This document shows positions 26,053 through 36,300 of a stretch of 64,000 nt of DNA, piece by piece. Both the position numbers and the translations under genes were made by a program. The stretch comes from an archaeon. GTDB lineage: Archaea; Asgardarchaeota; Thorarchaeia; Thorarchaeales; Thorarchaeaceae. The notes below the pieces were generated by a model, which worked only from the letters and a program-made list of their open reading frames with translations, did no database searches and was not told the DNA's origin. Numbering within the stretch: position 1 is the first letter of the stretch; every line of letters starts with the position of its first letter. The stretch is taken from NCBI GenBank assembly GCA_024276825.1, contig JAJRWI010000069.1:53459-117458 (forward strand), written 5' to 3'.

Positions 26053-27948
26053 CTAGTCAAGGTCATCAAAGTCTACATCGACAGCATCATCATCGGAGTC
26101 GTCTTTGTCGGACTTGCTGGAAGCAGATGTTGCACCATCAGGAGAGCCGCCAGCAAAGAACTGACTTGGGTCAATTCCCATCTGAGAGGGGTCAACTCCA
26201 GCAGCACCTGGCGCAGGTCCCTGAGTACCATAGACTTTCTCCGAAACCTTGAATATCGCTTGTTGAAGGTCGTCAGTGCCAGACTTTATCCGCTCATAGT
26301 CCTCGGAGTCGATTGCCTTCTGTAATGACTCTATCTTCTTCTCAACCTCTGTCTTGAGATCAGCAGTGACCTTATCACCGAAGTCCTTCAAGACCTTCTG
26401 TGCCTGGTATATCATATTGTCGGCATTTACTTTTGCTTCTATCTGAGCCTTCCTCTTCGCATCCTCTTCTGCATATTGCTCTGCCTCATGCACCATCCGC
26501 TCAATATCATCAGACGACAGGTTTGTCGTTGCAGTAATTGTGATTGACTGTTCATTGCCAGTCTTGAGATCCTTGGCAGTAACATTGACAATTCCATTGG
26601 CATCAATATCAAAGGTCACTTCAATCTGAGGAACACCTCGTGGTGCTGGAGGAATACCCTCAAGTCTAAACCGTCCAAGAGTCATGTTTTGAGATGCAAG
26701 AGGTCTCTCGCCCTGCACAACGTGAATGTCTACTGCAGGCTGACCATCAGCCGCTGTTGAGAATATCTTGCTCTTGCGAGTAGGTATGGTAGTATTGCGT
26801 TCGATGATGGGTGTGGCAATACCACCTTCCGTTTCAATACTAAGAGTCAATGGTGTCACATCAAGCAGTAGAATATCATGCTCTCCTGCAAGTACTCCTG
26901 CCTGTGCAGCAGCGCCCAGAGCAACAACCTCGTCTGGGTTAACGCTCTTTTCGCCTTCCTTACCAAAGATGGTCCTGATGACTTGTTGAATCATCGGCAT
27001 TCGGGTTGCGCCACCAACAAGCAGGACTTTATCAATCTGTTCAGGTTCAAGCTTTGCATCAGATAGGGCTTGTCGGATAGGTCCAATAGTTGCTTGCACA
27101 AGGTCCTCAGTCATCTGTTCGAACTTTGAACGTGTGAGTGTGAGATTGATGTGCTTTGGACCAGTCTGATCAGCTGTGATGTATGGTAAATTAATGGTAG
27201 TCTGCATCACTGTTGACAACTCAATCTTTGCCTGCTCTGCAGCGTCCCTGATTCGTTGCATTGCAGAGAGATCTTTTGTAATATCAATTCCAGTTTCCTT
27301 CTTGAACTCTTCAACAACCCAATCGATGATGCGTTGGTCCCAGTCATCGCCACCAAGATGCGTGTTTCCGCTAGTTGAGAGTACTTGGTACACTTCTTCT
27401 CCAATGTCAAGGATTGAAACATCAAATGTCCCTCCGCCAAGGTCATAAACCAAGACCTTGAGTTCCTCGCCCTTCCCCAGGCCGTATGCGAGAGCGGAAG
27501 CAGTTGGCTCGTTGACTATTCTCATCACTTCAAGTCCTGCAATGGTTCCAGCATCCTTGGTGGCCTGACGTTGACTGTCATTGAAATAAGCGGGAACAGT
27601 TATCACAGCCTTTGTGATCTTCTCACCCAGATAGGCCTCAGCATCCTGCTTTAACTTTCTCAAAATCATTGCTGAGATCTCTTGCGGAGTATACTCCTTG
27701 TCACCAATCTTGACTTTGTAATCTTGCCCCATTTTCCTCTTGATTGAACGAACTGTGCGATCGGGCATGGACACAGCTTGACGCTTGGCAAGTTCACCTA
27801 CAACAATCTCACCCTGAGGAGTTATGCCAACAACAGATGGTGTTAGTCGCTTTCCCTCAGCATTTGGGATTATGGTTGGTTTCCCACCTTCCATGTATGC
27901 AATGGCACTATTTGTCGTTCCGAGATCAATCCCCACAATTCTTGACAT
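26053..27948 (-). CDS. dnaK: Chaperone DnaK (Hsp70)
   Basis: 631 residues, standard length. The N-terminal actin-like ATPase has [10 protein letters not shown], the [14 protein letters not shown] phosphate loop and [11 protein letters not shown]; the substrate-binding domain starts near [17 protein letters not shown], then a helical lid and an acidic C-terminal tail with DD-rich end. Folds and protects proteins with DnaJ and GrpE. Archaeal Hsp70 systems are generally thought to have come from bacteria. Two bases separate it from the grpE stop. Confidence 0.98.
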   Translation of the reverse strand: MSRIVGIDLGTTNSAIAYMEGGKPTIIPNAEGKRLTPSVVGITPQGEIVVGELAKRQAVSMPDRTVRSIKRKMGQDYKVKIGDKEYTPQEISAMILRKLKQDAEAYLGEKITKAVITVPAYFNDSQRQATKDAGTIAGLEVMRIVNEPTASALAYGLGKGEELKVLVYDLGGGTFDVSILDIGEEVYQVLSTSGNTHLGGDDWDQRIIDWVVEEFKKETGIDITKDLSAMQRIRDAAEQAKIELSTVMQTTINLPYITADQTGPKHINLTLTRSKFEQMTEDLVQATIGPIRQALSDAKLEPEQIDKVLLVGGATRMPMIQQVIRTIFGKEGEKSVNPDEVVALGAAAQAGVLAGEHDILLLDVTPLTLSIETEGGIATPIIERNTTIPTRKSKIFSTAADGQPAVDIHVVQGERPLASQNMTLGRFRLEGIPPAPRGVPQIEVTFDIDANGIVNVTAKDLKTGNEQSITITATTNLSSDDIERMVHEAEQYAEEDAKRKAQIEAKVNADNMIYQAQKVLKDFGDKVTADLKTEVEKKIESLQKAIDSEDYERIKSGTDDLQQAIFKVSEKVYGTQGPAPGAAGVDPSQMGIDPSQFFAGGSPDGATSASSKSDKDDSDDDAVDVDFDDLD

Positions 27949-27950
27949 TT

Positions 27951-28562
27951 CTAATCACCTTCCTTTTCAGGGCTTTCTTCTTCATCTTGAGTTCTCTCTT
28001 CCTTAAGCTCGTGTCTATTTACAACCACTAGAGCAGGACGAAGCACTTTCTCTTTCAACATGTAACCACGTTGAAATTCTTTAATGACTATTCCATCAGG
28101 CTCATCAGGATTGTTGACTGTGGACACTGCGTGCTGATAATAGGGGTCGAATGGCTTTCCAAGTGAGTCGATAGGACGAACCTCTTCGCGAGAGAGCAGC
28201 TGTTCAATTTGAAGGAGAATTGCCTTAACTCCCTCTTTTGCAGATTTGGGGTCGCTCTCAAAGTCTGCCTCGACGGCTCGCTCAAGGTTGTCGGCAATCT
28301 CTAGAACCTTAAGTATTATATTCTCACTTGCATATTTAGCGACTTCTTGAAATCGGCCTTCCATTCGCTTTCTAAAATTGTCAAATTCAGCCTGTACTCG
28401 GAGAAGACGGTCTTCTAGCTCATCAGCACGTTTCTTCTCCTGTTCTAGAGCAAGTTCCTTCTCATCAATGGGAGTTATCTCAATGACATCATTCTCTACA
28501 GTCACATTCTGGTCTTCATTTCCCATTGACTCCGCCTCCTCTGTATTCTCCTCGTCCTGCAT
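27951..28562 (-). CDS. grpE: Nucleotide exchange factor GrpE
   Basis: 203 residues: acidic N-terminus, long coiled coil ([20 protein letters not shown]) and the C-terminal beta-wing with YQHAVSTV and [21 protein letters not shown], the GrpE signature. Promotes ADP release from DnaK. ATG 28562 is chosen because the upstream stretch to 28607 is unlike GrpE. First gene of the operon; no CIRCE element or other recognised heat-shock operator is visible upstream. Confidence 0.93.
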   Translation of the reverse strand: MQDEENTEEAESMGNEDQNVTVENDVIEITPIDEKELALEQEKKRADELEDRLLRVQAEFDNFRKRMEGRFQEVAKYASENIILKVLEIADNLERAVEADFESDPKSAKEGVKAILLQIEQLLSREEVRPIDSLGKPFDPYYQHAVSTVNNPDEPDGIVIKEFQRGYMLKEKVLRPALVVVNRHELKEERTQDEEESPEKEGD

Positions 28563-28761
28563 TATTCTATCACTCTGTAATTGGTTGATGAAAGTACCAA
28601 CTAGCAAATACGCACAAAATGTCTGATCTCAAATTGGCTTGGAAATGCCCAAGTGATTCTAGATACAATCAGCAGGAGTTATACAAAAAAAGCTTTCGAC
28701 CTGTTCATAAACTGACATAACCGAAAACGACTTTTGAGAATATGTTCAATCAAGACTCATT

Positions 28762-29502
28762 ATGGCAGATGATGATTCAATAGATATCGCCCGAGATATG
28801 ATAGTGAGGTCTTCTAAAATCTCAGCTCTCACTGGTGCTGGAATAAGTGTAGACTCAGGCATACCCGATTTCAGATCAGAAGGAGGCCTCTGGGAGAGAT
28901 ACGACCCGCATGAATATGCCACATATGATAGTTTCATCAGAGACCCATCCAAGTTCTGGACTATGGGAAGAGAGCTTGCAAAAGTCCTGCTAAAGGCCAA
29001 GCCTAACCCAGCTCATTTTGCACTTGCAACACTTGAAGAGCGGGGAAAGCTAATTGGAGTCATCACACAGAACATAGATAATCTTCATCAAGTGGCAGGA
29101 AACAAGAGAGTTATCGAGCTGCATGGAAACTATCAAAGAGCCTTCTGTATGAGTTGCAATAAGGAATTCTATGGTGATGAGATTCATAGACGAGTCGCTG
29201 AAGGCGAGATTCCTCCCATATGTGATAGCTGCGGCGGTGTCATTAAGTCCAGAACAATTCTCTTTGGCGAGCCGCTGCCCGAAAGCGCAATGAGTGAGGC
29301 AATTGAGATCTGTAGGTCAACTGACCTCATGCTTGTTATCGGAACAAGTCTGACCGTATATCCTGCTGCTTATCTTCCACAATTAGCAAAGAACTCGGGT
29401 GCCAAAGTGATTCTCATTAATTTGGATGGTACTAACAAGGATGGCGTGGCAGATGTTGTGCTTAAGGGTCATGCATCAAAGATACTGACAAGGTTAGTTT
29501 GA
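28762..29502 (+). CDS. NAD-dependent protein deacylase (sirtuin)
   Basis: 246 residues, complete SIR2 core: GAGISVDSGIPDFRS NAD loop, TQNIDNLH, catalytic His in IELHGN, a four-Cys zinc site (CMSC and CDSC) and GTSLTVYPAA. Removes acetyl or other acyl groups from lysines, e.g. of Alba-like chromatin proteins in archaea. No Tyr-Arg pair of the Sir5 desuccinylase type was noticed. Divergent from grpE with a 200-base shared upstream region. Confidence 0.95.
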   Translation: MADDDSIDIARDMIVRSSKISALTGAGISVDSGIPDFRSEGGLWERYDPHEYATYDSFIRDPSKFWTMGRELAKVLLKAKPNPAHFALATLEERGKLIGVITQNIDNLHQVAGNKRVIELHGNYQRAFCMSCNKEFYGDEIHRRVAEGEIPPICDSCGGVIKSRTILFGEPLPESAMSEAIEICRSTDLMLVIGTSLTVYPAAYLPQLAKNSGAKVILINLDGTNKDGVADVVLKGHASKILTRLV

Positions 29503-29512
29503 TCTTGATATT

Positions 29513-29833
29513 TTAAAAGGCAAGCCAAGAATATGCAGCCAATATTGCAGGTGCCACTAACACTGCAAGAAATACAATTATTGCTCCAGGAATGTAGAGA
29601 TCATGGTCCATCATCCAGAGTCCTAGATATGTATAAGCATAGGAGATCACACAAGCAGTAAATCCCATTACAATCACTGCAGGCAATGGAAGAGCAATAG
29701 CAAGAAATGCTCCGGGAGAGGTCCAGAGGAGACCATAAGTAAGAACAACAAAAGCGCCCCTGACTATTAGATAGTCCAGAATAGTTATGAAAAGACCAAC
29801 TTGGGAGAATGTAAGACGTGCTGAAAGACTCAT
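29513..29833 (-). CDS. Small polytopic membrane protein
   Basis: 106 residues, about three to four TM helices with few charged positions. No family recognised. Ends ten bases past the sirtuin stop, tail to tail, with a single-gene layout. Function unknown. Confidence 0.6.
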   Translation of the reverse strand: MSLSARLTFSQVGLFITILDYLIVRGAFVVLTYGLLWTSPGAFLAIALPLPAVIVMGFTACVISYAYTYLGLWMMDHDLYIPGAIIVFLAVLVAPAILAAYSWLAF

Positions 29834-29915
29834 GATTGTTCATGCTTGAGATGTAGATTCTCCTAAAATATCCTTCCGCTACATCTAAAACGATTAGAGA
29901 TGTGTAAGTGTTGTA

Positions 29916-30872
29916 ATGAACGAAATAGCATGGAGAGTTTCTAGCATCGGACAGCTGTCTGTTCTACTTGAAGTCAGCTCACCCAAACCTGGAAATGTAA
30001 GTAGAAAGCGAAGATTCTCTGATACAGATTACAGGCATTTTCTGGCCAGTGCATCATTTCTAAATAGAGGGCTATACAGTGCTGCAAAGAGAGGGTATGA
30101 TCTCTCAAATGATGCAATCCCACTCGAACAACTTGAATTAGGTCAATTGATAAAGCAGTGTGCTCTTGACGTTTTGAAAGGATTAAACAAACGCAATACA
30201 TTGCTGGGAACAATTATTCTTTACATCCCGTTGGCAACAGCTGCAGGGGCTCTCCTTCATGAGAAAAGAGAGTTCACTGTAGATGGTTTTAGAAAGTGGC
30301 TGGCGTTCATATTAGAAAATACCACAAATGAAGATGCTATCGCTTTATACGAAGTGTTTCACACGATTGATGGGAGCAGAGGAGATCAAAACAAAGCAAT
30401 TAGAAACTGGACAGAAATCCATTCAAGGTATGACATCGACAATCCTAATGTCTATGAGAACTTACGTGAGGATAAGATAACACTCTTTCAGCTCTTTAAG
30501 ATTTCAGAGAATGTTGACACAATATCTCATGAATGGTCTGTTCATTACTCAACTGTTTTGGATGATGTCTTGCCGTATCTAAAAGAGAATTCTACAGGGC
30601 TTGATGACATTGAGGAGGCGGTTGTTAAGGCATTTATATGGCTGCTTGCAAATCAGATCGATGGCCTTATCGTAAAGAAGGCAGGACTAGAAATGGCCAG
30701 AAAAGTGACTGAGAAAGCGATGGAAGTAGTTGGGAGTAGATTCCAAAAGAAACAATTGGATGAACTCGATATATTGCTCTCATATAATGGGAATCAACTA
30801 AACCCAGGTTCAACAGCTGATCTGATATCTGCAGGCCTTTTTTGTAGGCTTCTTGAATTGGAGTTTCAATAA
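29916..30872 (+). CDS. Triphosphoribosyl-dephospho-CoA synthase-like (CitG/MdcB family) protein
   Basis: 318 residues. CitG signatures are clear: EVSSPKPGNVSRKRRFSDTDY near the N-terminus (compare KPGxV...D), NTLLGTIILYIPLA in the middle and NPGSTADLISAGLF at the end. In bacteria this enzyme makes the prosthetic-group precursor of citrate or malonate lyase, but no lyase subunits or CitX are near. Archaeal members occur without lyases and have no settled function. Start lacks a Shine-Dalgarno and may be leaderless. Confidence 0.8.
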   Translation: MNEIAWRVSSIGQLSVLLEVSSPKPGNVSRKRRFSDTDYRHFLASASFLNRGLYSAAKRGYDLSNDAIPLEQLELGQLIKQCALDVLKGLNKRNTLLGTIILYIPLATAAGALLHEKREFTVDGFRKWLAFILENTTNEDAIALYEVFHTIDGSRGDQNKAIRNWTEIHSRYDIDNPNVYENLREDKITLFQLFKISENVDTISHEWSVHYSTVLDDVLPYLKENSTGLDDIEEAVVKAFIWLLANQIDGLIVKKAGLEMARKVTEKAMEVVGSRFQKKQLDELDILLSYNGNQLNPGSTADLISAGLFCRLLELEFQ

Positions 30873-31058
30873 TCAGCCAATAATGCCACTGTAGACTATA
30901 GCAGCCAAGACAAATAGTATTATGGCAGAAGGGATTAGCATGATTTTTCCTTCCATCCGTTTAACAGCACGGACTTCTCGATTTGGCCCAAGATGGAAAC
31001 CAAGGATCAGAATTAGTCCCAATATGACAAGTGTCAATGCTAATCCTTCATGAGCCAT
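30873..31058 (-). CDS. 61-residue two-TM protein
   Basis: Two hydrophobic helices (about 5-24 and 40-59) around a basic loop (NREVRAVKRMEGK), so a small hairpin membrane protein. Stop abuts that of the CitG-like gene, tail to tail. Unknown function; real coding is suggested by clean topology. Confidence 0.5.
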   Translation of the reverse strand: MAHEGLALTLVILGLILILGFHLGPNREVRAVKRMEGKIMLIPSAIILFVLAAIVYSGIIG

Positions 31059-31180
31059 TCTTTAACACACCAAAACTTGTTGAATACGAGTGACTATTAA
31101 CTCTAATGATTGATGAGAGAGTTCTTTACAATGCATTGGCAAGAAGGTCGTTAGAATATTGAAATATTAAGAACACACTC

Positions 31181-31447
31181 TTACATCAAGAACTGTCTAA
31201 ACACATGCTCATATTTCGCACGGAGTTCACGAGTCTTGTCGATGTCTGCAAGATAGAGCGGCTGTCGCATATCCCTAAGGTTAGGAATCTTTCGACACAG
31301 ATTTTGATTCATTAATTTTTGAAGAGCAAATGAAACTGTGCGCGGTGCCAAGTTTACCTTTTGACTGATGTCCTTGGGGGTCATTGGACCATCCTTTGCC
31401 AGTCTGCTCAAAACAATAATTGCACTTCTTGGAAGGTCAATAGACAA
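31181..31447 (-). CDS. Winged helix-turn-helix regulator (MarR/ArsR-like)
   Basis: 88 residues, a single wHTH: MTPKDISQKVNLAPRTVSFALQKLM is the helix-turn-helix and the following CRKIPNLRDMRQPLYL the wing. It has a short C-terminal helix. TTG start at 31447 with GGGGTGA five bases upstream. It is divergent from the dehydrogenase/nitroreductase pair, which it may regulate. Ligand unknown. Confidence 0.75.
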   Translation of the reverse strand: MSIDLPRSAIIVLSRLAKDGPMTPKDISQKVNLAPRTVSFALQKLMNQNLCRKIPNLRDMRQPLYLADIDKTRELRAKYEHVFRQFLM

Positions 31448-31648
31448 TTAATTCACCCCATCATGATGAAAAACTCTCATTCTCTGATTATAATTCTTTC
31501 CCATTCAATATAAGCAATCGGTTAAACGCAGCAGAAACGAGAGAAAATAGTGGCTAAACCTATTCTTAGAAACAATTCAGTTCCAGCAACTAATTATCAG
31601 AAAAGGAGAAATAATCGAAACATTATTTGTTGTAATGAGGTCATAGAA

Positions 31649-32638
31649 TTGGACAGGGTGTTTGTCACTCGAATGATTCCCGAATCAGGAATAAAGATGA
31701 TGAAAGGAGCACTTGATGTGCGAATCTGGGAGAATAAGATGCCACCATCTAAGAAAGAGATAATTGAGAGATCTAAAGGGTGTGTTGGCCTAGTAAGTCT
31801 TCTCTCAGACCCAATTGATGCAGAGCTGATGGGCTGCCTTGATGATTTGAAGGTCATATCGCAATATGCAGTTGGATATGACAATATTGATGTTCAAGCA
31901 GCAACTGAAAGAGGGATAATTGTGACCAACACGCCAGGCGTCCTTACGGAAACTACTGCCGACCTTACTTGGGCATTAATCATGGCAGCCTCTCGTAGAA
32001 TTGGAGAGGCCGAGAGATTCGTAAGAAGGGGTGATTGGAAAGTTGCGTGGGGGCCCCAGATGCTTCTGGGAAATGACATCTTTGGTGCAACATTGGGAAT
32101 AATTGGACTCGGGAGGATTGGAGAGGCAGTGGCCAGAAGGTCCGAGGGATTTGAAATGAGAGTGCTCTATACAACAAGAAGTAGCAACGAGAGGACTGAG
32201 AGAGTCGAAAAGGAGCTAAACGCCACACGAGTTGACTTGGACACCCTATTACAAGAATCGGATATTATTTCTATTCATGTTCCTTTGACCAATGAAACTA
32301 GGGGCTTTATTGGTAAGAGAGAGTTTGCTATGATGAAAAAGGGATCTATCTTTATCAATACTTCTCGCGGTGCAGTGGTTGATGAGAGGGCCCTAGTGGA
32401 GAGTCTAAAGTCAGGCCATCTCGGTGCGGCAGGACTTGATGTGTTTCAAAATGAGCCTATTCACATGGATAACCCATTATTGAAACTTGAGAATGTTGTG
32501 CTTGTCCCTCATATTGGAAGTGCCAGCTTTGCGACTAGATCAAAAATGTCAACAATGGTCGCAGAGAACGTAATCACTGCATTAAAAGGCGAAAGACCCC
32601 CAAATATAGTCAATCCAGAGGTGTTGAATAATGAGTAG
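31649..32638 (+). CDS. D-isomer 2-hydroxyacid dehydrogenase (glyoxylate reductase-like)
   Basis: 329 residues. NAD(P) Rossmann motif GIIGLGRIGEAVARR, TNTPGVLTETTADLTW and catalytic Arg (NTSRGAVVDE), Glu (FQNEP) and His (VPHIGSAS). The spacing and the WGPQMLLGND stretch are closest to archaeal glyoxylate/hydroxypyruvate reductases; 3-phosphoglycerate dehydrogenase activity for serine synthesis cannot be excluded. The open frame begins at 31550, but GAGG at 31637-31640 and family alignment place the start at TTG 31649. Overlaps the next gene by eight bases. Confidence 0.88.
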   Translation: MDRVFVTRMIPESGIKMMKGALDVRIWENKMPPSKKEIIERSKGCVGLVSLLSDPIDAELMGCLDDLKVISQYAVGYDNIDVQAATERGIIVTNTPGVLTETTADLTWALIMAASRRIGEAERFVRRGDWKVAWGPQMLLGNDIFGATLGIIGLGRIGEAVARRSEGFEMRVLYTTRSSNERTERVEKELNATRVDLDTLLQESDIISIHVPLTNETRGFIGKREFAMMKKGSIFINTSRGAVVDERALVESLKSGHLGAAGLDVFQNEPIHMDNPLLKLENVVLVPHIGSASFATRSKMSTMVAENVITALKGERPPNIVNPEVLNNE

Positions 32639-33164
32639 AGAATGTCTTGATAGTCTGACTAGTAGGGTTTCAGTCAGAAAACTGTCTGGGACTATTGACG
32701 ATGAGGGTATCAATAGACTCCTTGAAGTGGCTGTTGCTGCACCATCAGCTGGCAATATGCAACCATGGAGAATAGTTGTGGTAAAAGACAATGAGAAGAA
32801 GAAACAACTTGCAGAAGCTGCTCTTGGACAATCATTTGTGGCATCAGCACCGGTTGTTTTTGTGATTTGTGCAGTTCCAGATGAATCAGCTGCTCGTTAT
32901 CATGACAGAGGACGATTTCTATATGTTCTCCAAGACACAGCAGCGCTAACTCTTCAATTATTGCTAGCAGCACATATGATGGGATATGGAGCCTGCTGGG
33001 TAGGTGCATTTGCTGAAGAAATGGTTGTTGATGTTCTTAATATTCCCAGCAATATGAGACCTATATCTATAATTCCAGTTGGACAGATTCAAGGAACACT
33101 GCCAGCAAAGAGACCCAGACGGGATCTTGTTGAAATTGTTGTATCAGAATCATTTGAAAAATGA
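32631..33164 (+). CDS. Nitroreductase-family flavoprotein
   Basis: 177 residues, short FMN-dependent NADH:acceptor oxidoreductase. SRVSVRKLSG, then APSAGNMQPWRIVVV (FMN-binding) and GYGACWVGAF plus IPVGQIQG are the family landmarks. Substrate unknown. Overlaps the hydroxyacid dehydrogenase gene by eight bases, so the two are co-translated. Confidence 0.88.
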   Translation: MSRECLDSLTSRVSVRKLSGTIDDEGINRLLEVAVAAPSAGNMQPWRIVVVKDNEKKKQLAEAALGQSFVASAPVVFVICAVPDESAARYHDRGRFLYVLQDTAALTLQLLLAAHMMGYGACWVGAFAEEMVVDVLNIPSNMRPISIIPVGQIQGTLPAKRPRRDLVEIVVSESFEK

Positions 33165-33332
33165 TAAAACATAGCTAATCATGGCATTATATTATTTTGA
33201 CAAGTCCCAGAGTTTGACGATTGCTTGTCATGCTAGAACTTTCTGATCAGAATGGTTTTCGTAGAAATTATGCTTTCTAAATTTCACTTTTGCAGACAGA
33301 TATGAGCGTGAAATAGCAAAGTCAAATTAAAG

Positions 33333-33365
33333 AAAAAAAAGAGAGTGTAGGGGACTTTCGTCCCC
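33333..33365 (-). terminator. Hairpin-T8 terminator of giant subtilase
   Basis: GGGGAC/GTCCCC (33350-33365, four-base loop) followed on the minus strand, after a ten-base spacer, by a T8 run (33340-33333). It lies 17 bases past the protease stop. Confidence 0.7.
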
Positions 33366-33381
33366 GCTAATTGTGCTAGGC

Positions 33382-36300
33382 CTATCGCTTCTTCACGAGG
33401 AAGAGGATCAACACGACAACGACACCAACACCAACACCAGCAATGAGTCCGAGAATCATCGGGTCTAATCCACCAGTCACGGGTGTTGTGGTGGTAGTCT
33501 CAGGTGGTGGAGTTGTGGTCGGTGTGGGCACAGGCACGGTACCAGCTGTGAAGGTATCGCTCTCGATGGAGTCAGACAGACCCATCCAGTATCCAGTTGC
33601 AACAGATGGATTAACAGTTGGATCATTGTCGTAGACTCTCACCATGAAGCGGTAAGTGTCCTTCTGGTAGAATCCGGTTGAGTCCCACGTGTAGGTTGTA
33701 TCGGTCAGATTCTTGGAAAGTAGCTGGTATGTCAGACCGCCGTCGGATGACAGCAGTACTTCGTAGTAGAGATCATCGCCTGCGTTCTTGTCGGTTGCAT
33801 TCCAAGTGAGAGTTACTGTTGCACCAGACACGCTGACATCAACGCCAGTCAGTTTGGGTGCAAAGAAGTTCTGGAATGTCAGAGCGGCCAGGTTCACTTC
33901 AAAACCAATGTTGGTCTCAGTGTCTGCGACAATCTGGACCTGGAAAGTACCGTTCTTCAAGAACTGGTATGTATCGTAGGTCACAGATGCGCCATCAGCG
34001 GACTCGTATACACCAACACGGGTGTCCACGATGAGCTCAAAGGAACCCTCTTCCAAGTCATAGTCGAAGATACCGAACATTACTGAACCAGAGCGGTCAG
34101 CAGTGAATGAACCATGTTCTGGCTTAGCACCAGTGGCCATCTGATCTCCGAGTAGGTTGTTGTTGTATGTCCATGTGGAGTTGTCAGTATCAGCCCACCA
34201 AGCCATGATGTCACAGTCGCCATTTGTGAAGTCAACAGTTACTGCGACATTGTCACCCTCCTTGATTCCATCAACTTTCATCCAGGCGAACTGGTCAAGT
34301 TGTACTGGAGCACCCGAGAATGGGTTGTAGTTGGAATCAGGTATGACTAGTGTGCCGACCTCATCGAAGAAGATTCCTGAGAGGAATCCAATCTGGATAT
34401 CGGACACCTCAAACTCTGGCATGTTTGGTAGGTTGAACTCAGGATAGGTCGCGTTGATCACGACATGGTCTCCAACAAGGGTGTCGCCATCAGCAACAGC
34501 CTGGGCCTCAGTCACATCATTGGCTGTGTAGCTTAGAATCACATCCTGTGCAGTCAGTGACTCGTACCACATTACCTCTAATGTGTAGTTGACTGGCAGC
34601 CTGTCGGTGCCGTTCAGCCCTATTGGGTGCATGAACAGGTAGTAGTCGCCAATTCCATCAATCTCTGCAAGTACTGCGGTGGTTGTTGGGGTCTTAGCTG
34701 AACCCTCACCCAATATGAAGTTCGTGTTGTCTAGAACTGCAACATACATGTCGTTGCCTGTGTTGTCCCAGATCACACGGACACCAAGGTAGCTGGCATT
34801 CTCATGAGGCACATGGATTGCGTAGGTTCTGAAGTCCCAGTCATCTGGATCTGACTCCATGCAACCCCAGACTGCATTGTCATATGGACGCAACTCAGTG
34901 TTGGTGTTAGGCACAATTGTGTTGACCTCACCTTCAGCAGCTGAGATGTTGGCTTTGACCATTACTGACCATGGGACCATTAAGGACCCAATCATGACAT
35001 AGCCAGTGTGGATACCATACTCAGTCGGAGCGGTGTAGGTAATGTTGACTGAATAACTAGCACCACCATCAGCAAATACGATGGGTGCAGGTGTTGTGTC
35101 CCAGAATGTGACTGTACAGGTGAATGGATTACCAGTGGTGTTCCACCAAGTGACACCTGTGTCAAATAGTGGGTCATGAATGACCAGAGTCAAATTACCC
35201 TCTAGTACTGCCTCAAAGTTAGCGGCAGTCACTCCGAATGGGATGATGTTGGTATTGCCATCATCAGAGGCTGATGTGATTCTTGTCAGCTCGTTGCCTT
35301 GACCACTTGTGGCGTTCCATAGGTTGGGCATTCCGTCACCATTGACATCTTCCCAATCGTAGAGGAACATCCATGGGTTGCCAGCATCGAGATCTGCAGG
35401 ATCAAATGATACTGCTACAGTCATGTAGTTGTAGTTGGCCAATGCGGTGTCGAAAGCTGAACCAATTGCTGCACTGAGGTTGTAGTATCCATACATCTGC
35501 TCGTCCTTCATGACGGTGTCATTGTAGGAGAATGTCACATCGGTAAATGTGAAGGTGTCGCCTTCAATGAAGTAGTATGCTGACTGTGCACCAAGACCAG
35601 CATAGGCCTCGGGAGTGTCAAACATATTGCCTGCAGCAGTGTACACATTGTAGTGCACAGTGGCAGTATCACTAGGATAGACCTCTCCGAAGTAGATTCC
35701 ACCATCGTAGATGTCAGACGCTAGAGGTGTAGCAGTGTTGTTAACAGTGTATCCCATGATTGAGCTGGGTAGAATACCCCAGTATGCCCAAGCATCGCCA
35801 AGTAGTTGCATGAAGTAGTTGTATGAATCAACTGTGGCTCCAACAAGACCTCCATTGACAACAAAGTCAATTGCATCATATGCATCGACTCTACCAAAGC
35901 CCTGCTCGGCGGGGTTGTAGCCAAGATCAGTTGCTGTGCTCTGAATGATTGTCTTCAGCATTGGTGCAGTCCAGGTAACGGAATTGTCATTGAGTGCCTC
36001 AACGAGTAGTGCAACAACACCAGCTGCAACTGGAGCTGCCTGGCTTGTACCAGCAAAGAGCGTGTAGTTGGCCTCATAAGCTGGATTCCACCATGGACCA
36101 GCACTCCAACCGCCTGCAAAGTATGAGTAGTACCATGGAATTGCGGCATAGCCTGCAAGGCCAGGTGCAACAACATCAGGCTTTGGATATCCATCGAAGG
36201 ATGGACCTCTGCTGCTGAATGATGCAATGCTCTCATAGTCCATCTGATCAGGACCGTAGAGATACTCGAGCCAGTGGCTGCTTGTGGAAGCACCAACAGT

